Part shown: positions 44,219 to 55,940 of the stretch, one piece after another
How the letters are laid out: every line of letters starts with the position of its first letter
Numbering within the stretch: position 1 is the first letter of the stretch
Origin: Piezodorus guildinii
Lineage: Eukaryota; Arthropoda; Insecta; Hemiptera; Pentatomidae
Assembly (NCBI GenBank): GCA_023052935.1
Contig: CM041298.1
Span: 58,522,217-58,586,216, forward strand
Direction: 5' to 3'
Length of the DNA: 64,000 bases
Made by a program: the position numbers and the translations under genes
Notes under the pieces: model-generated
Told to the model about the DNA's origin: nothing
What the model saw: the letters and a program-made list of their open reading frames with translations, nothing else
The model's database searches: none

Positions 44219-44719
44219 AAGTAAACTAGAAAATAATTAATGGATCTATTAAAATAATTACAGCCTTCTATTTGCGCGTTAATTTTCTGCAATGTGTCCT
44301 TGGAACCCTTCGAATTGTAACCTCTGATTAATAGGGTCTTTGATGGCCCCGCAGAACTTGAGATCTGAGGTATATTGAGAATAAAATTTGCTTATTGCGG
44401 TGCTACTCCAGCAATAAGGCGGAAACAATAGGACTTAATTTGCTCCCACTCTAACTATTGAGTTGCAATTGACTAATTTAATCAGGTATTATTGGGGGAG
44501 ACACCTACACTTAATATCAAATTACTTATTGAATATATCAAATAACGATTCTGGACTGAATGTTTACGAAAATAACATGACCAATAGAATTGCTTATCGT
44601 ATTTTATATGTATGGATACTGCGTTAATTTTAACATGGAAAAATGCTCAACCATCAATTAAAAATAAACAAACTTAAGATAGTTTAGTATTTAAATGAAA
44701 TAAGAAGAAAACAAACAAG
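44219..44719. other. Unassigned intron
   Basis: 44260-44520 is less AT-rich (ATAGGGTCTTTGATGGCCCC, GGGGGAGACACCTACACTTA) but not identifiable. Confidence 0.35.
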
Positions 44720-45052
44720 AATTTAGAGCCAAATTAATTTTTCATCAATATATCAAGATTGTTAGAGCCGTTTGTGCTAAAATAATAAAAAAAAATAGAA
44801 TACCGTGTACAGAGTGCTACTTCCGACTACTTAATTTTCCTGAAAAAATAGCCGATATATTCCTCAAATATGAAGTATCAGTTTCAAAGGATTTTCTGTT
44901 CTTGAGCTAGACTTAGCACACACACCATGACCTTTTTGCGCGAATTTGTTATTTTTACTCAACAGACCCTAAAACGTGCATTTCCGTTGAAAACTAGAAT
45001 TCAAAAGTTTTCGCGATTGCAATACTTTCTCTTAATATATATCTCATAGTAA
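44720..45052. repeat. 0.9-kb repeat, copy 8 (partial)
   Basis: ATCAATATATCAAGATTGTT, AATATGAAGTATCAGTTTCA, TTTTTGCGCGAATTTGTTAT and CCTAAAACGTGCATTTCCGT, in the order of the 9305 copy's right half. Confidence 0.65.
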
Positions 45053-45199
45053 CATTTTTGATCTAACGACATTAGAATAAAGTTATATCTTCACTTTCCT
45101 CAAATTTGAACTGAATTCAAGAGTTTTGCATAAAGATAATATTAAAAAAAAAAAAATCTTCTTCCGAGTTTTAAAGAAATATTTTTTAAGAATAAATTA

Positions 45200-45808
45200 C
45201 CCTTCGTCCTACCTACAGGTAAGACTGACAAACGCCTAACATGGAATTCCCACACTAGACTGAAACGACAAGAAACTGCTCGCCGCTTTCGATTACTTCA
45301 GCACTTACTAGACAGACGCTCCAACCTTCCACTTAACTACAAAATACTCATCTGCACGACCATCATAAGACCTATCTGGACTTACGGGGTTGAGCTTTGG
45401 GACTCTACTAAGCCATAAAATTATTCCCGTCTTCAATCCTTACAATCCAAAATCCATCGAAAAATCCTCAACGCTCCTCACTTCGTCACGAACAAGCTCA
45501 TCCATAAAGATCTTAATATTCCTTATTTATCTGATTTGGCCCGAACCAGGTATCAATCCTTCCATGACAAATTTCAATCCCACTCTAACCCACTAGTTTC
45601 AATCCTATCTTCCTCTTCCATTCCTGACAATCCTCCGAGGCGTCTGAAAAGAAGATGGCCTCGAGACCTTCTAGTTTAGATAACTTATTGGAGTGCTGCT
45701 AATGGGCAATTTCTCTTCATGTCTTTTTTATGTGTTTTATCTAACAGCTAATTTACTAGATGTATTTATTAACACAGTTGTAAATAAAGGAATAATAAAA
45801 ACAAAAAA
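45200..45808 (+). mobile_element. 5'-truncated Jockey LINE (family C) with 12-bp target duplication
   Basis: AAGAATAAATTA flanks it at 45188-45199 and 45809-45820. After CCCTTCGTC and an internal deletion it reads DKRLTWNSHTRLKRQETARR, one stop after DSTKP, then RILNAPHFVTNKLIHKDLNI-like and the end PPRRLKRRWPRDLLV. A 3'UTR with CACAGTTGTAAATAAAGG and the A tail follow. Well preserved, hence fairly recent. Confidence 0.85.
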
Positions 45809-45820
45809 AAGAATAAATTA

Positions 45821-46287
45821 TGCAGCGGAAATCATTATTTACAAAAATGATTGAGTTTTACTCTTTTTTGTTTTACTGTTTCGTCTAGTAGGGCGGATGT
45901 GACAGAGTTTCATATTCATGATACAACAGTTATTGTGACGAGTGATGAGATACATGGCCGTCTATTGTTATACAACCAATGGGTATTAATTTTATTACAA
46001 TACGATTCGACATTGTTTGTTTTACTAGGATTTAAGAAGCAGTAGAGCATCAAACCAAATGAAGACAATCAAAGAGTAATTATCACATTTTTTTAAAGTG
46101 TTGAGGGCTTCGGAAAACTGAACTGCTTTTACTTTGTCGGGGGCTCTATCTTCTACTTCTACTGTTGTCGAAAAGTATCCACATTACGTCACAATACCAA
46201 TACTGGAAAGAAAAGGGTTGTTTTTCTTTCGGTATAGAAATGTAGCACAAAATTTATAACCCTCCTTTTATTTTGGTGGTTGGTTGA
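45821..46287. other. Unassigned intron
   Basis: No element recognised. Short openings only. Confidence 0.4.
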
Positions 46288-46594
46288 TCAGTGTGGATCC
46301 CAACTTTCAAACTTTTTTACCTTTCCAATCATCGTGATCTGGTCCTCGACGTTTGGTTTGCTAATGTTAAGTTTTTCTACAGTTTTTTTTTTTTTTTTTT
46401 TTTTGGGGGGGGGGTTTCCTTCCACCAAAATCGTCATGAAGAGAGGACGTCCTTCGACTAGCTTGTTTGTCTCCAAGATTGAAGTCTCCCTCCATAATTT
46501 TTTGAACTATCGTTGAACTGTGAACTCTCATTAATATTTCTCGTCGTTTGGGTCCCGTTTCGGCCAAATTTAAACGAATATCACTCGTTGACAT
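46288..46594 (-). pseudogene. Mariner transposase N-terminal relic
   Basis: On the minus strand IMEGDFNLGDKQASRRTSSL HDDF corresponds to the mariner box GDFxLEDKxRSGRPSxxDDD. After an A-run insertion and frameshift, VEDQITMIGKVKKFESWDPH corresponds to the HTH end (GKVKKLxxWVPH). The catalytic domain is not found. A poly-C/poly-T run (46382-46411) interrupts it. Confidence 0.6.
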
Positions 46595-46868
46595 AGGCCG
46601 AATTATTTCTAAGCTGGGAAATGGTACAGAGGTTAATAAACATTATCGTTTGGAATGGGAATAATAAGTGTTCAGGTTTATAGAAATGCAACGGTATATA
46701 GAAACAGTATATAATATAGGGAACATTTTTAAAGAAAGCTCTGTATTTTATTTTTAGAAAACCCAATTAATTAAGGCGATGACCACTTTACTAGTTTTTT
46801 TATGTAACTTTTTATTAATTTTTTTTTCTATATAAAATGTATATTTTGATTTTCATGTTTACCAACAG
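46595..46868. other. 3' end of the intron
   Basis: T-rich, with a pyrimidine tract before ACCAACAG. No element recognised. Confidence 0.5.
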
Positions 46869-47090
46869 GTGACCAAAATGCTGGTGACAATCGTGGTCCT
46901 CTTCTCAGTGTGCTGGCTCCCCTTGCAGACCTTCGTCCTGCTCTTCTACTTCATCCCTGGGTTCGGCAAGTTCTACACGGACGCCCAGCGGAGGGCCTAC
47001 GCACTCTCTTATTTCGGGTGCTTGTGGTTAGCCAACGCCAACAGCTTCGTCAATCCTCTGGTGTACAGCTTCATGAGCGAGAATTTCAGG
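46869..47090 (+). CDS. Neuropeptide-type GPCR, exon with TM6 and TM7
   Basis: 74 codons lie between acceptor AACAG and donor GTAAGT, phase 0 at both ends, continuing the exon at 1-185. Residues 1-27 are TM6, VTKMLVTIVVLFSVCWLPLQ, with the CWLP motif. A loop FYTDAQRRAYAL follows. Then TM7 reads CLWLANANSF then VNPLVY, which is the NPxxY motif (residues 62-66), ending SFMSENFR, the start of helix 8. All class A signatures expected in this part are present and no stop occurs. The coding bases are much richer in G+C than the surroundings. The C-terminal tail must be in a further exon that I did not find up to 64000. Family: peptide receptor; RYamide/QRFP/NPY-like is likely but unproven. Confidence 0.92.
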
Positions 47091-47241
47091 GTAAGTCCTA
47101 GATATAATCGGCAATACTTGATAATAAATCATTTTTTTCCCATACCACATTTCGTATATACAGGGTATCTCATAAATGTCTCTTCATAGTGTGAAAACAG
47201 ATGCTGGATATTTATTATCTATACTCTATATATCACATATA

Positions 47242-47443
47242 AATCCCGCTCAATTGTTAGGTTTTCCTTAATCTTTTGGTACCTACTTTATAGAGGCTGG
47301 ATGTGCCTCAGGAGGATCTCCATAACTCAGTGTCGTTCCATGGCTGAAGTAACAGAATAAATAATTCGGTCTCAGCCGGTATACGAACCTGGAACTCGGA
47401 AAAAAATTAGCCTACTGCTCTATCCACTAGGCCACGCCTCTCC
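47242..47443 (-). mobile_element. tRNA-derived SINE, 3' tail missing
   Basis: The minus strand starts GAGGCGTGGCCTAGTGGATA GAGC (A box). It continues with a diverged B box (CAGGTTCGTATACCGG), TATTTATTCTGTTACTTCAG and CAGCCTCTATAAAGTAGGTA, and stops after TTGAGCGGGATT. The tail seen at 55.9 kb is absent. Confidence 0.75.
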
Positions 47444-47489
47444 TAAAATAGACATACATTCTTTAATTACAGACAACTAGTACACTCAA

Positions 47490-47640
47490 AACCCACTAGT
47501 TCTTAACCTCTCATGAGATTATCTTCCCGATTATCCTCTGAGACCCCTGAAAAGACCGAATCTCATAACTTGAATAAACATTGAAGTGCTAATGCTGAGT
47601 AATTTACTCACAAGACTTTAGCACTCCCTAATGTAGCTTT
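47490..47640 (+). mobile_element. Decayed Jockey 3' fragment
   Basis: AAAACCCACTAGTTCTTAAC, CCCGATTATCCTCTGAGAC and CCTGAAAAGACCGAATCTC match the NPLVxNLSS...IPDNPPRRLKRR end. TTGAAGTGCTAATGCTG then follows as in the family 3'UTR. Confidence 0.5.
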
Positions 47641-49400
47641 GAAAAATAAATTAAATATATTTCTAAAATAAGCTATTTAAAACTTGATTCTTGGAAAGGA
47701 TGCAAGTGAAAGTTGTGTGCTGAAATGTTTCTTTTATATTCATGTTCCTAAATTTATTCTACTGATGCAAAGTTTTGTGATAGTCTCTCATTCAGAATCA
47801 ATCTATTTAGCAGATATAGGAACATAGAAAATTTGTTCACTCAATACACATAACATAGGAATTGAGTGAAGTTTAAAAAATTCACGAAAAGCTACATGAA
47901 AATTCTTTTAACGCTTTGAGAGAGTATAAGGAAAAAGGGTATTATTTCTAAGTACTGGGGTACATTGTTTATTAGAAGTATTTTCTTGTAAGGCTTGGTA
48001 TTATAAATCCTGTTTAAAGTTTTAGATCGATATTTATTATTCAACTCGCGACTCCAGTTTATTTTGCTCATCTCCCATCGTTATAAAATTAGCATACCTC
48101 ATTACAACGGTGAAGTAGGAAAAACGGCAGTGATTTGTATTTATAACGGCAAATTAATAAAATTTATCAACACATCTTTTTTTCAATTATATTGTTCATT
48201 GTATCTTTTTTTTTTTTTTTTTCTAGTCAAAATCATGTAAATTCTAACTGAGCGAACTTAGTTCTTAAATCCGCTACCGAAACTGTGTGTGACGAATGTT
48301 AGTCATTATGCAAATTTCAAAAAACTCATTAACCTCTGACCTTTCAAAGTTTAACTTCAGTCGAACTATAAGGTTTTTCCCCCTACCGGAGATCAACCAG
48401 TGATAAATGTAAAGTGCTTTACGTTCCATCACGAGTTTGTATCCTCAATAGCTCAGGTAGTCTTAAATTAATGCTGGATGTGAATTCTATCCTTGTCTCG
48501 AGAATCTAATATTACCTCTCTCATTTTAAAAGAAGAAGTAGAAAATAAACTTTATTCCGGGACTAAGTACTCTAAAATAACATAAAATAGAATCTATATG
48601 TGGCCAAGAATAATTGAAAAAAAAACCTGCATATCATTACACAATAGTTTATTTCCAAATAAATATGTTAGGGTATAACTGTTTTTATACCTGTAAAAAG
48701 GCAATTAACTAATATAAAAATCAATAAATAATTTAATAGGAAATTGCCTATCAACACTACTAATTTCAAAACGGTATACCTTTGCCGTTTCTGAACCGAT
48801 TTTAAAAATTCCTTATTTGTTTTGTAGGAACTTCTTTGTCAATATTTCTGAGATTTAGATTTTAGAAGAAAATATGTATTAACATTAGCCTATATGGTTT
48901 CAAATGGTGGCTGGTGAAATATGTATAACTTCTGTGAATCGATTATTCATAAAGATAGACAAATAAGCAAATAAGCTAGCAAAAGTAACAATCTAAAGTA
49001 ATATAATCAATAAAAAAATTATATCCAAAAAGATAAACATGATTTAAGATAGTTAAACGTTAAATAATCTGTATGTCGGTCAATAATGATCGAATTATAT
49101 CTTCCCAAACTCTGAGAAAATTAAAATAATCTCCTATAAATTTCATCAAATAACCTGATTCTAAATAAATGTCTAACTAAGTATTTCCATATTAGATTGA
49201 AACGAAAACGAACTACTTTTCTGATACTTTTACAAGCGTAAGTGTAGGCCAGATTTCAATTTTTTTTTCTTTCTTTTTTTATCGCAGTTTACCGATCCTA
49301 AAACTCTATACAAATTTCTCTTTAACCTCAAAAACAAAAAATATTCACTTCAATATTTTGAACTGTATAGGGTATTTTTGAAAATATTCTTTTTTCTTTG
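47641..49400. other. Unassigned intron-like DNA
   Basis: 48634-48715 is the inverted partner of 32000-32088. 49165-49245 (TATTTCCATATTAGATTGAAACGAAAACG) is a tiny decayed trace of the Jockey WNSHTRLKRQE segment. No downstream GPCR exon recognised. Confidence 0.4.
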
Positions 49401-50866
49401 GAAGTCACACTTTATTATAGGGGAAATAAAAAATTCTTTTCTAGAAATTTTTAATAGGAAAACAAATCAAAAAATAAAAATGTCCTACAGTCTCAAAATG
49501 AAAAAGTAAATCTTTGAAATGAAATGAAATAACAAAACTGAATAAAAAGGAAGAATTCGAGGAAAACGACCAATAATTGGTATTCCCACCTCTAGCTCTG
49601 ATAATTGCTTCCATTATCCTGCCCATTCCAGCGACCAGGGCTCTTACATGTTGTTCTTGGATGTTGTTCCACTCTTCCACTAACATTTCCCTTAAATCTG
49701 TCAAATTTTGTGGGTCTCGGGCGCGGACACGTCTTCCAAGCATGTCCCATACATGCTCTATTTGGTTCATATCTGGACTTCTGGGTGGCCAAATCATACC
49801 GTCAATTTCGTCTTGTCTGAGGAAATTTTGCACTGATGGAGCAATGTGGGGTCGGGTTTATTATCGTGCATAAAAATAAAGTTACCTGCGATATTTCTGG
49901 CGAAAGGTATTACATGTGGCTCAAGTACCTCATTAATGTACCTGTCAGCAGTTATAGAGCCACGGTTCACAAGAACCAACTCTGTACGGGAGTTTAAATT
50001 TATGCCTCCCCACACCATCACTGACCCACCACCAAACGCAACCCTTGGAGAAAAAGTGCATGGAGCATACCTCTCTCCCCCGCCTTCTCCATACTTTTCC
50101 CGTCCATCTGGAGATCGGAGACAGAATCTTGACTCATCGCTGAATAATAAGAGGCTCCAATCTTCCTGAGTCCAGTTTAGGTGCTCCCGAGCAAACCTTA
50201 AGCGCTCAACCCGGTGTTCCCTGGAGAGAAGAGGTCCATTAGCTGAAGGATGGGAGGTCAATCCATAATCGTTGAGTCGTCTTCTCACGGTTCGCTCTGA
50301 AATTTGCACATTCCTGAACCTCTGGAGGAGACCACGCAGACTGTTACCAGTTGATCGGCGATCCCGAAGAGCATGCAATTGCAAAAATCTCTCGTCACGT
50401 TAGGACGTTGACCTCGGACGGCCTTGTCCGACTCTTCTTGTATGCTCTCCAGTTTGACGGTGCCTAGTAAGCACCCTGGACACTACGGATTGTGACCGCT
50501 GGAGCCGTTGCGCGTTTGAGAAAACCCTTCTTCACTCAAAGCAACAGCACGAATTGATTCCTCTTCGGTCAATGCTCTTCTGTTTGCCATCACAACGTTC
50601 TTACTAAACTCACAAGTAAAAACTAAAGTCTCTTAAATGTTAGAAAATCTTTAATAAGATGAATCTTTGCTAACAACTAACCATTTACTGATAGGAAGAA
50701 AGAAAAGAAGAGGATTAACTGACCCTTTTCTCCATAAACGGGTGGGAATATAAACAGGTAGAGGATTAACTTGATAAGATACAACACAAAGTCCGGTATG
50801 GGACAAAGGAATTCCTAATAATAATATAAATATTTGTAATTGATCCTTTAATTTTGTCCGGCAGTG
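49400..50866 (-). mobile_element. Tc1-like DNA transposon (decayed)
   Basis: The right end on the minus strand reads CACTGCCGGACAAAATTAAA GGATC, a typical Tc1 terminus, with TA outside it (50867-50868). The left end could not be matched and its limit is approximate. It carries a transposase pseudogene. Confidence 0.75.
49441..50590 (-). pseudogene. Tc1 transposase (DD34E), frameshifted
   Basis: The start is at 50590 (MANRRALTEEESIRAVALSE). Two or three frameshifts or stops lie in the N-terminal HTH region before RDRRSTGNSLRGLLQRF, ISERTVRRRLNDYGL and HPSANGPLLSREHR. The catalytic domain has LLFSDESRF (first Asp), FGGGSVMVWGG, FIFMHDN (second Asp), then a one-base shift near 49855. The next frame gives LRQDEIDGMIWPPRSPDMNQ and IEHVWDMLGRRVR (the Glu). 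All three catalytic residues are still there but the frame is broken, so it is inactive. Confidence 0.88.
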
Positions 50867-50868
50867 TA

Positions 50869-50950
50869 TTATAGTATTATTATTATTAGTAGTATTATAT
50901 TATTATTATTAGTAGTAGTATTATAGTATTATTAGTGTTATTGTAGTATT
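50869..50950. repeat. ATT/AGT trinucleotide microsatellite
   Basis: Imperfect TATTATTATTAGTAGTATTA repeats directly beside the Tc1 end. Confidence 0.9.
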
Positions 50951-51075
50951 AGCCCGAAAAAAAATTTATTTGCGGTTTTATATTTAAGAAAGGATAGTGA
51001 ATAACTGGTCCAAAAATCACGAAAATGAAAAATTTTGAGCGGCAAAATTAATGAAAATTGGACGTTTTCAAATGG

Positions 51076-51077
<2 letters not shown>

Positions 51078-51130
<53 letters not shown>
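51078..51130. repeat. (TA)n microsatellite
   Basis: About 53 bp of alternating TA. Confidence 0.95.
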
Positions 51131-51134
<4 letters not shown>

Positions 51135-51239
51135 TCTTACAAAAAACCTTTGATCAAAATAAAAAACATTAATCAACATTTCGGAGTATTTCGCTAAATA
51201 TAAAAAAAATCTATCATTTTGTGAATTTAAAGCTGCGGG

Positions 51240-51560
51240 TGAAAGATTTTTCTAGCAAATATTCTCAATTTTTCAGCTATTTGAAGTTAGCTTCGTGGGT
51301 GCAAACATGTGTTAAGAAAACTCTTCAACTGGAAATCGCATACAAACAAAAAATAACGATATGAAAAGGATTTGCTTTATATTTTTTCCTTACTATAGCT
51401 CACTTGAATGGGGAAGAAAGTGGTCCTTACAACATATTAGCTAAGTAGCCAAGAAAATGGTTTAAAAAAAATTTTCCGTATTTAATGAATTACTACCAAC
51501 CAATCTTTGTCACAAGCGGTGATTGGAAGAATATATCGTTCTTAAAAAATATACAGAATT
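51240..51560. repeat. Second dispersed repeat family, copy 3
   Basis: GAAGTTAGCTTCGTGGGTGC, GATTTGCTTTATATTTTTTCC, ACTATAGCTCACTTGAATGG and AACATATTAGCTAAGTAGCC match the pieces at 41.5, 42.8 and 52.1 kb. Confidence 0.5.
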
Positions 51561-51934
51561 TAAAAACTAGACTTTGTTTATCTATTAGGGCTACATAGAC
51601 GAAAAATTGAGGTTTCATACATAACTCATGTATGTGCATATCGGGGACTGTTACAGGAGTTCCAAAACATTGTTTTTCTATAGCCTAGGGGTGTCTGTTT
51701 TCCTGAAGCATACAAAAACAACTATGGGCTACCCCAAGTGTGGCAGTGAAAACATATCTTATTTTATTTTTTTATTTTTTTGTATACAGAGCAGGCGCTT
51801 TTGTTATCATGCCCTTATTTTTGTATTATTATTTACTAAAATCCATTAATCACTTGTAGCTAATATCACAAAAAGTACAATGATAAAATAACAAGAAACA
51901 AACATAATAAAAAACCAACCATTCTACTAAGAAA
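51561..51934. other. Unassigned intron-like DNA
   Basis: No element recognised. Confidence 0.4.
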
Positions 51935-52075
51935 TTTAAGTCGAAATGTCTCGAGACTATTTTTTCTTCAGACTCCAGGAGGAATTATCAGGAATCTAAG
52001 ATAGAAAAATTGTAACTAGTTGGTCAGAGTAAAAATGGAGTTTGTCATGGTTGAAATGATGGCTGATTTTTGTTA
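51935..52075 (-). mobile_element. Decayed Jockey 3' fragment
   Basis: GTCTCGAGACTATTTTTTCTTC, CAGACTCCAGGAGGAATTATC and GTAAAAATGGAGTTTGTCATG correspond to the PRRLKRRWPRDLL end and the preceding SFHxKLxxHxNP segment. Confidence 0.55.
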
Positions 52076-52079
52076 TAAA

Positions 52080-52310
52080 AACAAAAAAAATACGATATGA
52101 TAAGGATTTGCTTTATATCTTTTGCTTACTATAGTTCACCTTAATAAGGAAGAAATTGGCTAAAACATTCTCGAAAAATATTCACGAGATTTTCAACAAG
52201 TTTAAAGTTCATAAACGAAAAGAGACTAGCTTTTGATAATTTTTTCTTTGTAATTATCTCTGCTTGCTTAAAAACTTTAAACTTGAGAATCTTGTTCTTC
52301 TTGTTACTTT
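52080..52310. repeat. Second dispersed repeat family, copy 4
   Basis: GATTTGCTTTATATCTTTTGC, ACTATAGTTCACCTTAATAAG, AGTTTAAAGTTCATAAACGA and AAAGAGACTAGCTTTTGAT. Confidence 0.5.
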
Positions 52311-52312
52311 CA

Positions 52313-52690
52313 CATACCTATATATGATAAGGGAAAGTATCGTGAAAATTTGTAATTCAAGGTTTAGAAAAAATACACGTTTTAGAGTGGGCTGAGTCAC
52401 AATAACCAAAAAAAAAGGTCGTCAAAAGGTCTTCTACGTTATCTACGTGTGGTAAGTCTAGCACGAAAAGAAAAAGTATGAAACTGAATCTTCAATTTTA
52501 AGACAAATATACGCCCGAAATGTTACAGCAACTTTACCATCATAGTCAGCCAACCAAAAGATCTACTTCATACTATGTTTTTGCACTTTTTTTACCTGAA
52601 AAAGGCTGAAAGAATTTTGATTCAGTCTGACAGGACTTAAAAGCCATCATTCCTCTAAAGTCTCTTTTGCTTGAGAAATTACTTCTCTAA
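52313..52690. repeat. 0.9-kb repeat, copy 9 (half)
   Basis: It starts TTACTTTCACATACCTATATA and includes AAATACACGTTTTAGAGTGG and AATATACGCCCGAAATG. It stops at CCTCTAAAGTCTCTTTTGC beside an A40 run. Confidence 0.7.
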
Positions 52691-52692
52691 AG

Positions 52693-52732
<40 letters not shown>
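52693..52732. repeat. Uninterrupted A40 run
   Basis: Forty adenines with no retroelement body attached on either side. Confidence 0.95.
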
Positions 52733-52734
<2 letters not shown>

Positions 52735-53815
52735 CTGAATTACATGACTAAAACATGTATATACACTTTTTTTAACTTGACAAAATTATCTAAATCATTG
52801 ACTAGTTTAATCGAATATTCATCATCAATCAAATATTTATCTAATTAAATAGTTAATTAGATTGTGAATTTACAAAATATCTAATAAGTCAATCTAGAGA
52901 ACTTACTGAAAACAGTTTATCGAAAATTCTTTTAAATAATAAATATAGGTATGTTATAAAGACCAGATTCAATAATTTGCATATATAATTTTAGGTTTAA
53001 ATAATATTCAATAGTAATTGACTGCTGTTTTTGTATAGGCCTATTTTTTCTGCTTCAATACTTGCTTGTGACAAGCTAAAAACAAAATAAATAATAATTA
53101 TGTTTATAAATTAAAACCTAAATCATAACAAGGAAGAACGTTTTATATTCGACAATGAGGGTCTGTTTTGGATTTTTCTTCACATTCGATTTTGATTGAA
53201 CACAAGTAATACAAAACACAGTTTTCCCATCAGATCTTAGCTAGGGGTAATTAGATATTCAGATGTTAATTTTCGACGAGATACTTGTTCTTACTTTTAG
53301 AATTATTTATGTATTATTAAACAACTTTTTTTGAAGAAAATCTGAGATTTAAGCTCGCACTGAAAACGAAATACTCAGACTGAAAGGTTTTAAACAGACT
53401 ACGGATGCACTACAGTAGATAATTCAGAAGATACTTTAAATAAACAAAAGTGACGTTAAACCAATAAAAACTAAAAAAACCCTTTATGTTAGACAGATTT
53501 GTTTTTTTACTGAAAAATCATAAGATAAAAGTTTAAATATCTATTAGTTATACATCTATCATTTTTACTATCGTCAATTCGGTTCCGTCAGTTGTGATAT
53601 TAAAATTGAATAATAAAATTTTACTCAAAGCTGCAAAAAATGCTATAGTAATCAAAAACGTGTAATTTAATCCAAAAAGAGCAAAACATTTTTGTGCTGT
53701 ATAAAATTGTAATATATTATTCCGTAATAAATGATCGTTATAACTGTCCGGATTTGGAGCTGATACACGCAAAAAAATAAGAGGTGCAAAATCATGAAAA
53801 TCCGGTCTCTTGTTA
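52733..53815. other. AT-rich, nothing recognised
   Basis: No element end or coding similarity. Short openings only. Confidence 0.45.
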
Positions 53816-53819
53816 TAAT

Positions 53820-54755
53820 TTTACTTTCACTTACCTATATATGAAATACATAGTAAGGGGAAGTATTTTGATATTTTGATCGTGATAATTTTCGAATTAC
53901 AGTTTCCAACGGAAATACACGTCTTAGGATCCCCTGAGCCCAAATGACCAAGTCCCGCAATAAGGTCTCTGTGTCCATGTGTTTGTGGTAAGTCCAGCAC
54001 GAAAACGAAAAGTTATACAAAACTGAAATTTCATATTTAGAACAACAATACGCCCGAGACATTACAGTACTTTTTTCATCAAAATCGGCTATACGGAAGA
54101 GCCACTTTATACCACGCATTTTGCTCTTTTTTACATTTTTCTCAAAAACGGTTATAATGATTTTGATCAAACTTCCTATATTGATGTAAAATTTAATTGT
54201 CTTTAATATCAAGTAGGTTTTATTCTGATTGAAATAGTCTGACAGGGATAAAATGCCGATATTTTAAATTTTCTTTTTCTATACACCTTTAATTTTGAAC
54301 ACTCCAAAAGATTAACCATTTCTTCCTAATAGCATTGTTGAAGGAGGGCTAAATATATAAGTTGGACGAATTTGATGACCAACTAAATGAAAAAAGGGAA
54401 AAAAACTATTTTTTAATGTAATTTTTGTTTCTTTGGTAATAGGAACAGTAATATAGAAGTATAAAATACCCTTGAAAAGAGGGCGATTTTAGAAAAAAAT
54501 ATCACCTGATACACAAACTCGTAAAAGGTAATATAAAGTGACGAACAGGGAATAAACTTATTACTAATTAACAATTTAATGTAGTCATATTATTTAATCT
54601 AAATAATATGTTTCTAGCGAAAATGAATACAGGTTTTATTAAAATCAACTTAGAATATTTTTCAAATTAAACTATAGTTAATAGTTTTTAAATTGATTTT
54701 TACTGTCGAGGTAAGTGAAAATCGTGTGTTACCCGAACTAGATTTTTTTTTATAC
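53820..54755. repeat. 0.9-kb repeat, copy 10 (near complete, opposite orientation to copy 2)
   Basis: It runs from TTTACTTTCACTTACCTATA to GAGGTAAGTGAAAATCGTGT GTTACCCGAACTAGATTTTT. This copy shows both ends and all internal landmarks. Confidence 0.8.
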
Positions 54756-55340
54756 ATTTATAACAGGACATTATTTGAATGATGTTCAGAAATAAGCTAA
54801 CAATTCATATGATTGACTGATAGATGATTCATATGAAGTGACGATAGCGGATCTCTGACTACACTAAATTTTAGAGCTGGTAGACATTGCAGCAGGGTAA
54901 CTCTAATGATTTTTATATGATAATTTGCATAATTAATTTCGCCGGCGCAACACCGGTTAAAGGTTTAAGAATGTTAAAGGTTTAAGTTTTATGGGAAAAT
55001 ATATATAAATCTAGTAGATTAAGATCTCGTATTAAGGGTGGGAATGGAGAAAATAGAGGTGAGAGGTTATAGCAAGTTTTTATAGCACTTAAGGATTGGA
55101 ATAAGAAGACACCGAATAGGTTTTTTATTTGGAAAATAAAATAAAACCTTTGGTCGATGTTTAAACGGTATATATTTCTTAGATAAAATAAAATTGTTAT
55201 AATCAGTTCAAAACACATGACTTTCCCTTACCCCCACTGCTACTGATAAAGCCAGACAAGGAACTTTTAAATAATGTTAGAAATTAAAAAGGGATAATTA
55301 AACAATATATTATATTATTATATAGAACAACCCCTTATTA
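54756..55340. other. AT-rich, nothing recognised
   Basis: No element recognised. Confidence 0.4.
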
Positions 55341-55344
55341 TCAC

Positions 55345-55940
55345 TCGTCATTACGTTTTGCAACGTTGCGTTTAAGATTTTTTTTTTCTAAAATTATTAG
55401 CTTTCCAATAATATATCACTGTTCTTATGTTAAAAAAAAATTAATAATATACAAAATAAGTTTGCTGTTTTCTCCTTTAATTCGTTCAACTTATATATTT
55501 ACCAATATTTTATCAACACGAACTAGATGGTACCGTTAAAATACCAAAATTTAAGTCTAATCTTGAGATTTCAATTAGAATGACACCTACATGATATTAA
55601 ACTCAGATAATTTTAACATCGATATAGCGAGTTTGATGGGAGCGGCGTGGTCTAGTGGATAGAGCACTAGTCTGCTGTGCTCCGGGTCCTGGGTTCGAAT
55701 CCCGGCTGTGGCAGAAATATTATTTATTCTGTTAATTCAGTCGGGGGGCGACCCTAGGGTATGGAGACCCTCCTGGGGCAGACCCAGCCTCCATAAAGTG
55801 GGTACCCAAATTAATTGGGGAAAAACCTAGCGGCTGAGCGTGATTAAGGCCTAATCACCTCATTGCACTGCCGTTGGCCTAGAAACAGTACGAATCTCTA
55901 TATGTACTGAGCCCAAGACCCTTCATGGGTTGAAGTGGTA

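Larger units (their letters stand above)
186..46868 (+). other. Single large phase-0 intron of the GPCR gene
   Basis: The donor is GTACG at 186 after ...AAGTGGAAG, and the acceptor is a T-rich stretch ending ACCAACAG at 46868. The frame is continuous across it (AKWK joined to VTKML). No further exon of the receptor was recognised between. The interval of about 46.7 kb is filled with transposable elements in both orientations, itemised below. A small exon missed inside it is possible but would have to be a multiple of three. Confidence 0.75.

Noticed and set aside
46382..46411. Poly-T/poly-G run as a regulatory element
   Set aside because: It interrupts a mariner relic and looks like a homopolymer expansion or assembly artefact.
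55638..55715. Possible genuine tRNA gene
   Set aside because: A and B boxes are good, but the anticodon arm does not pair well. The sequence continues into a SINE body with target duplications and a second copy exists at 47.3 kb.
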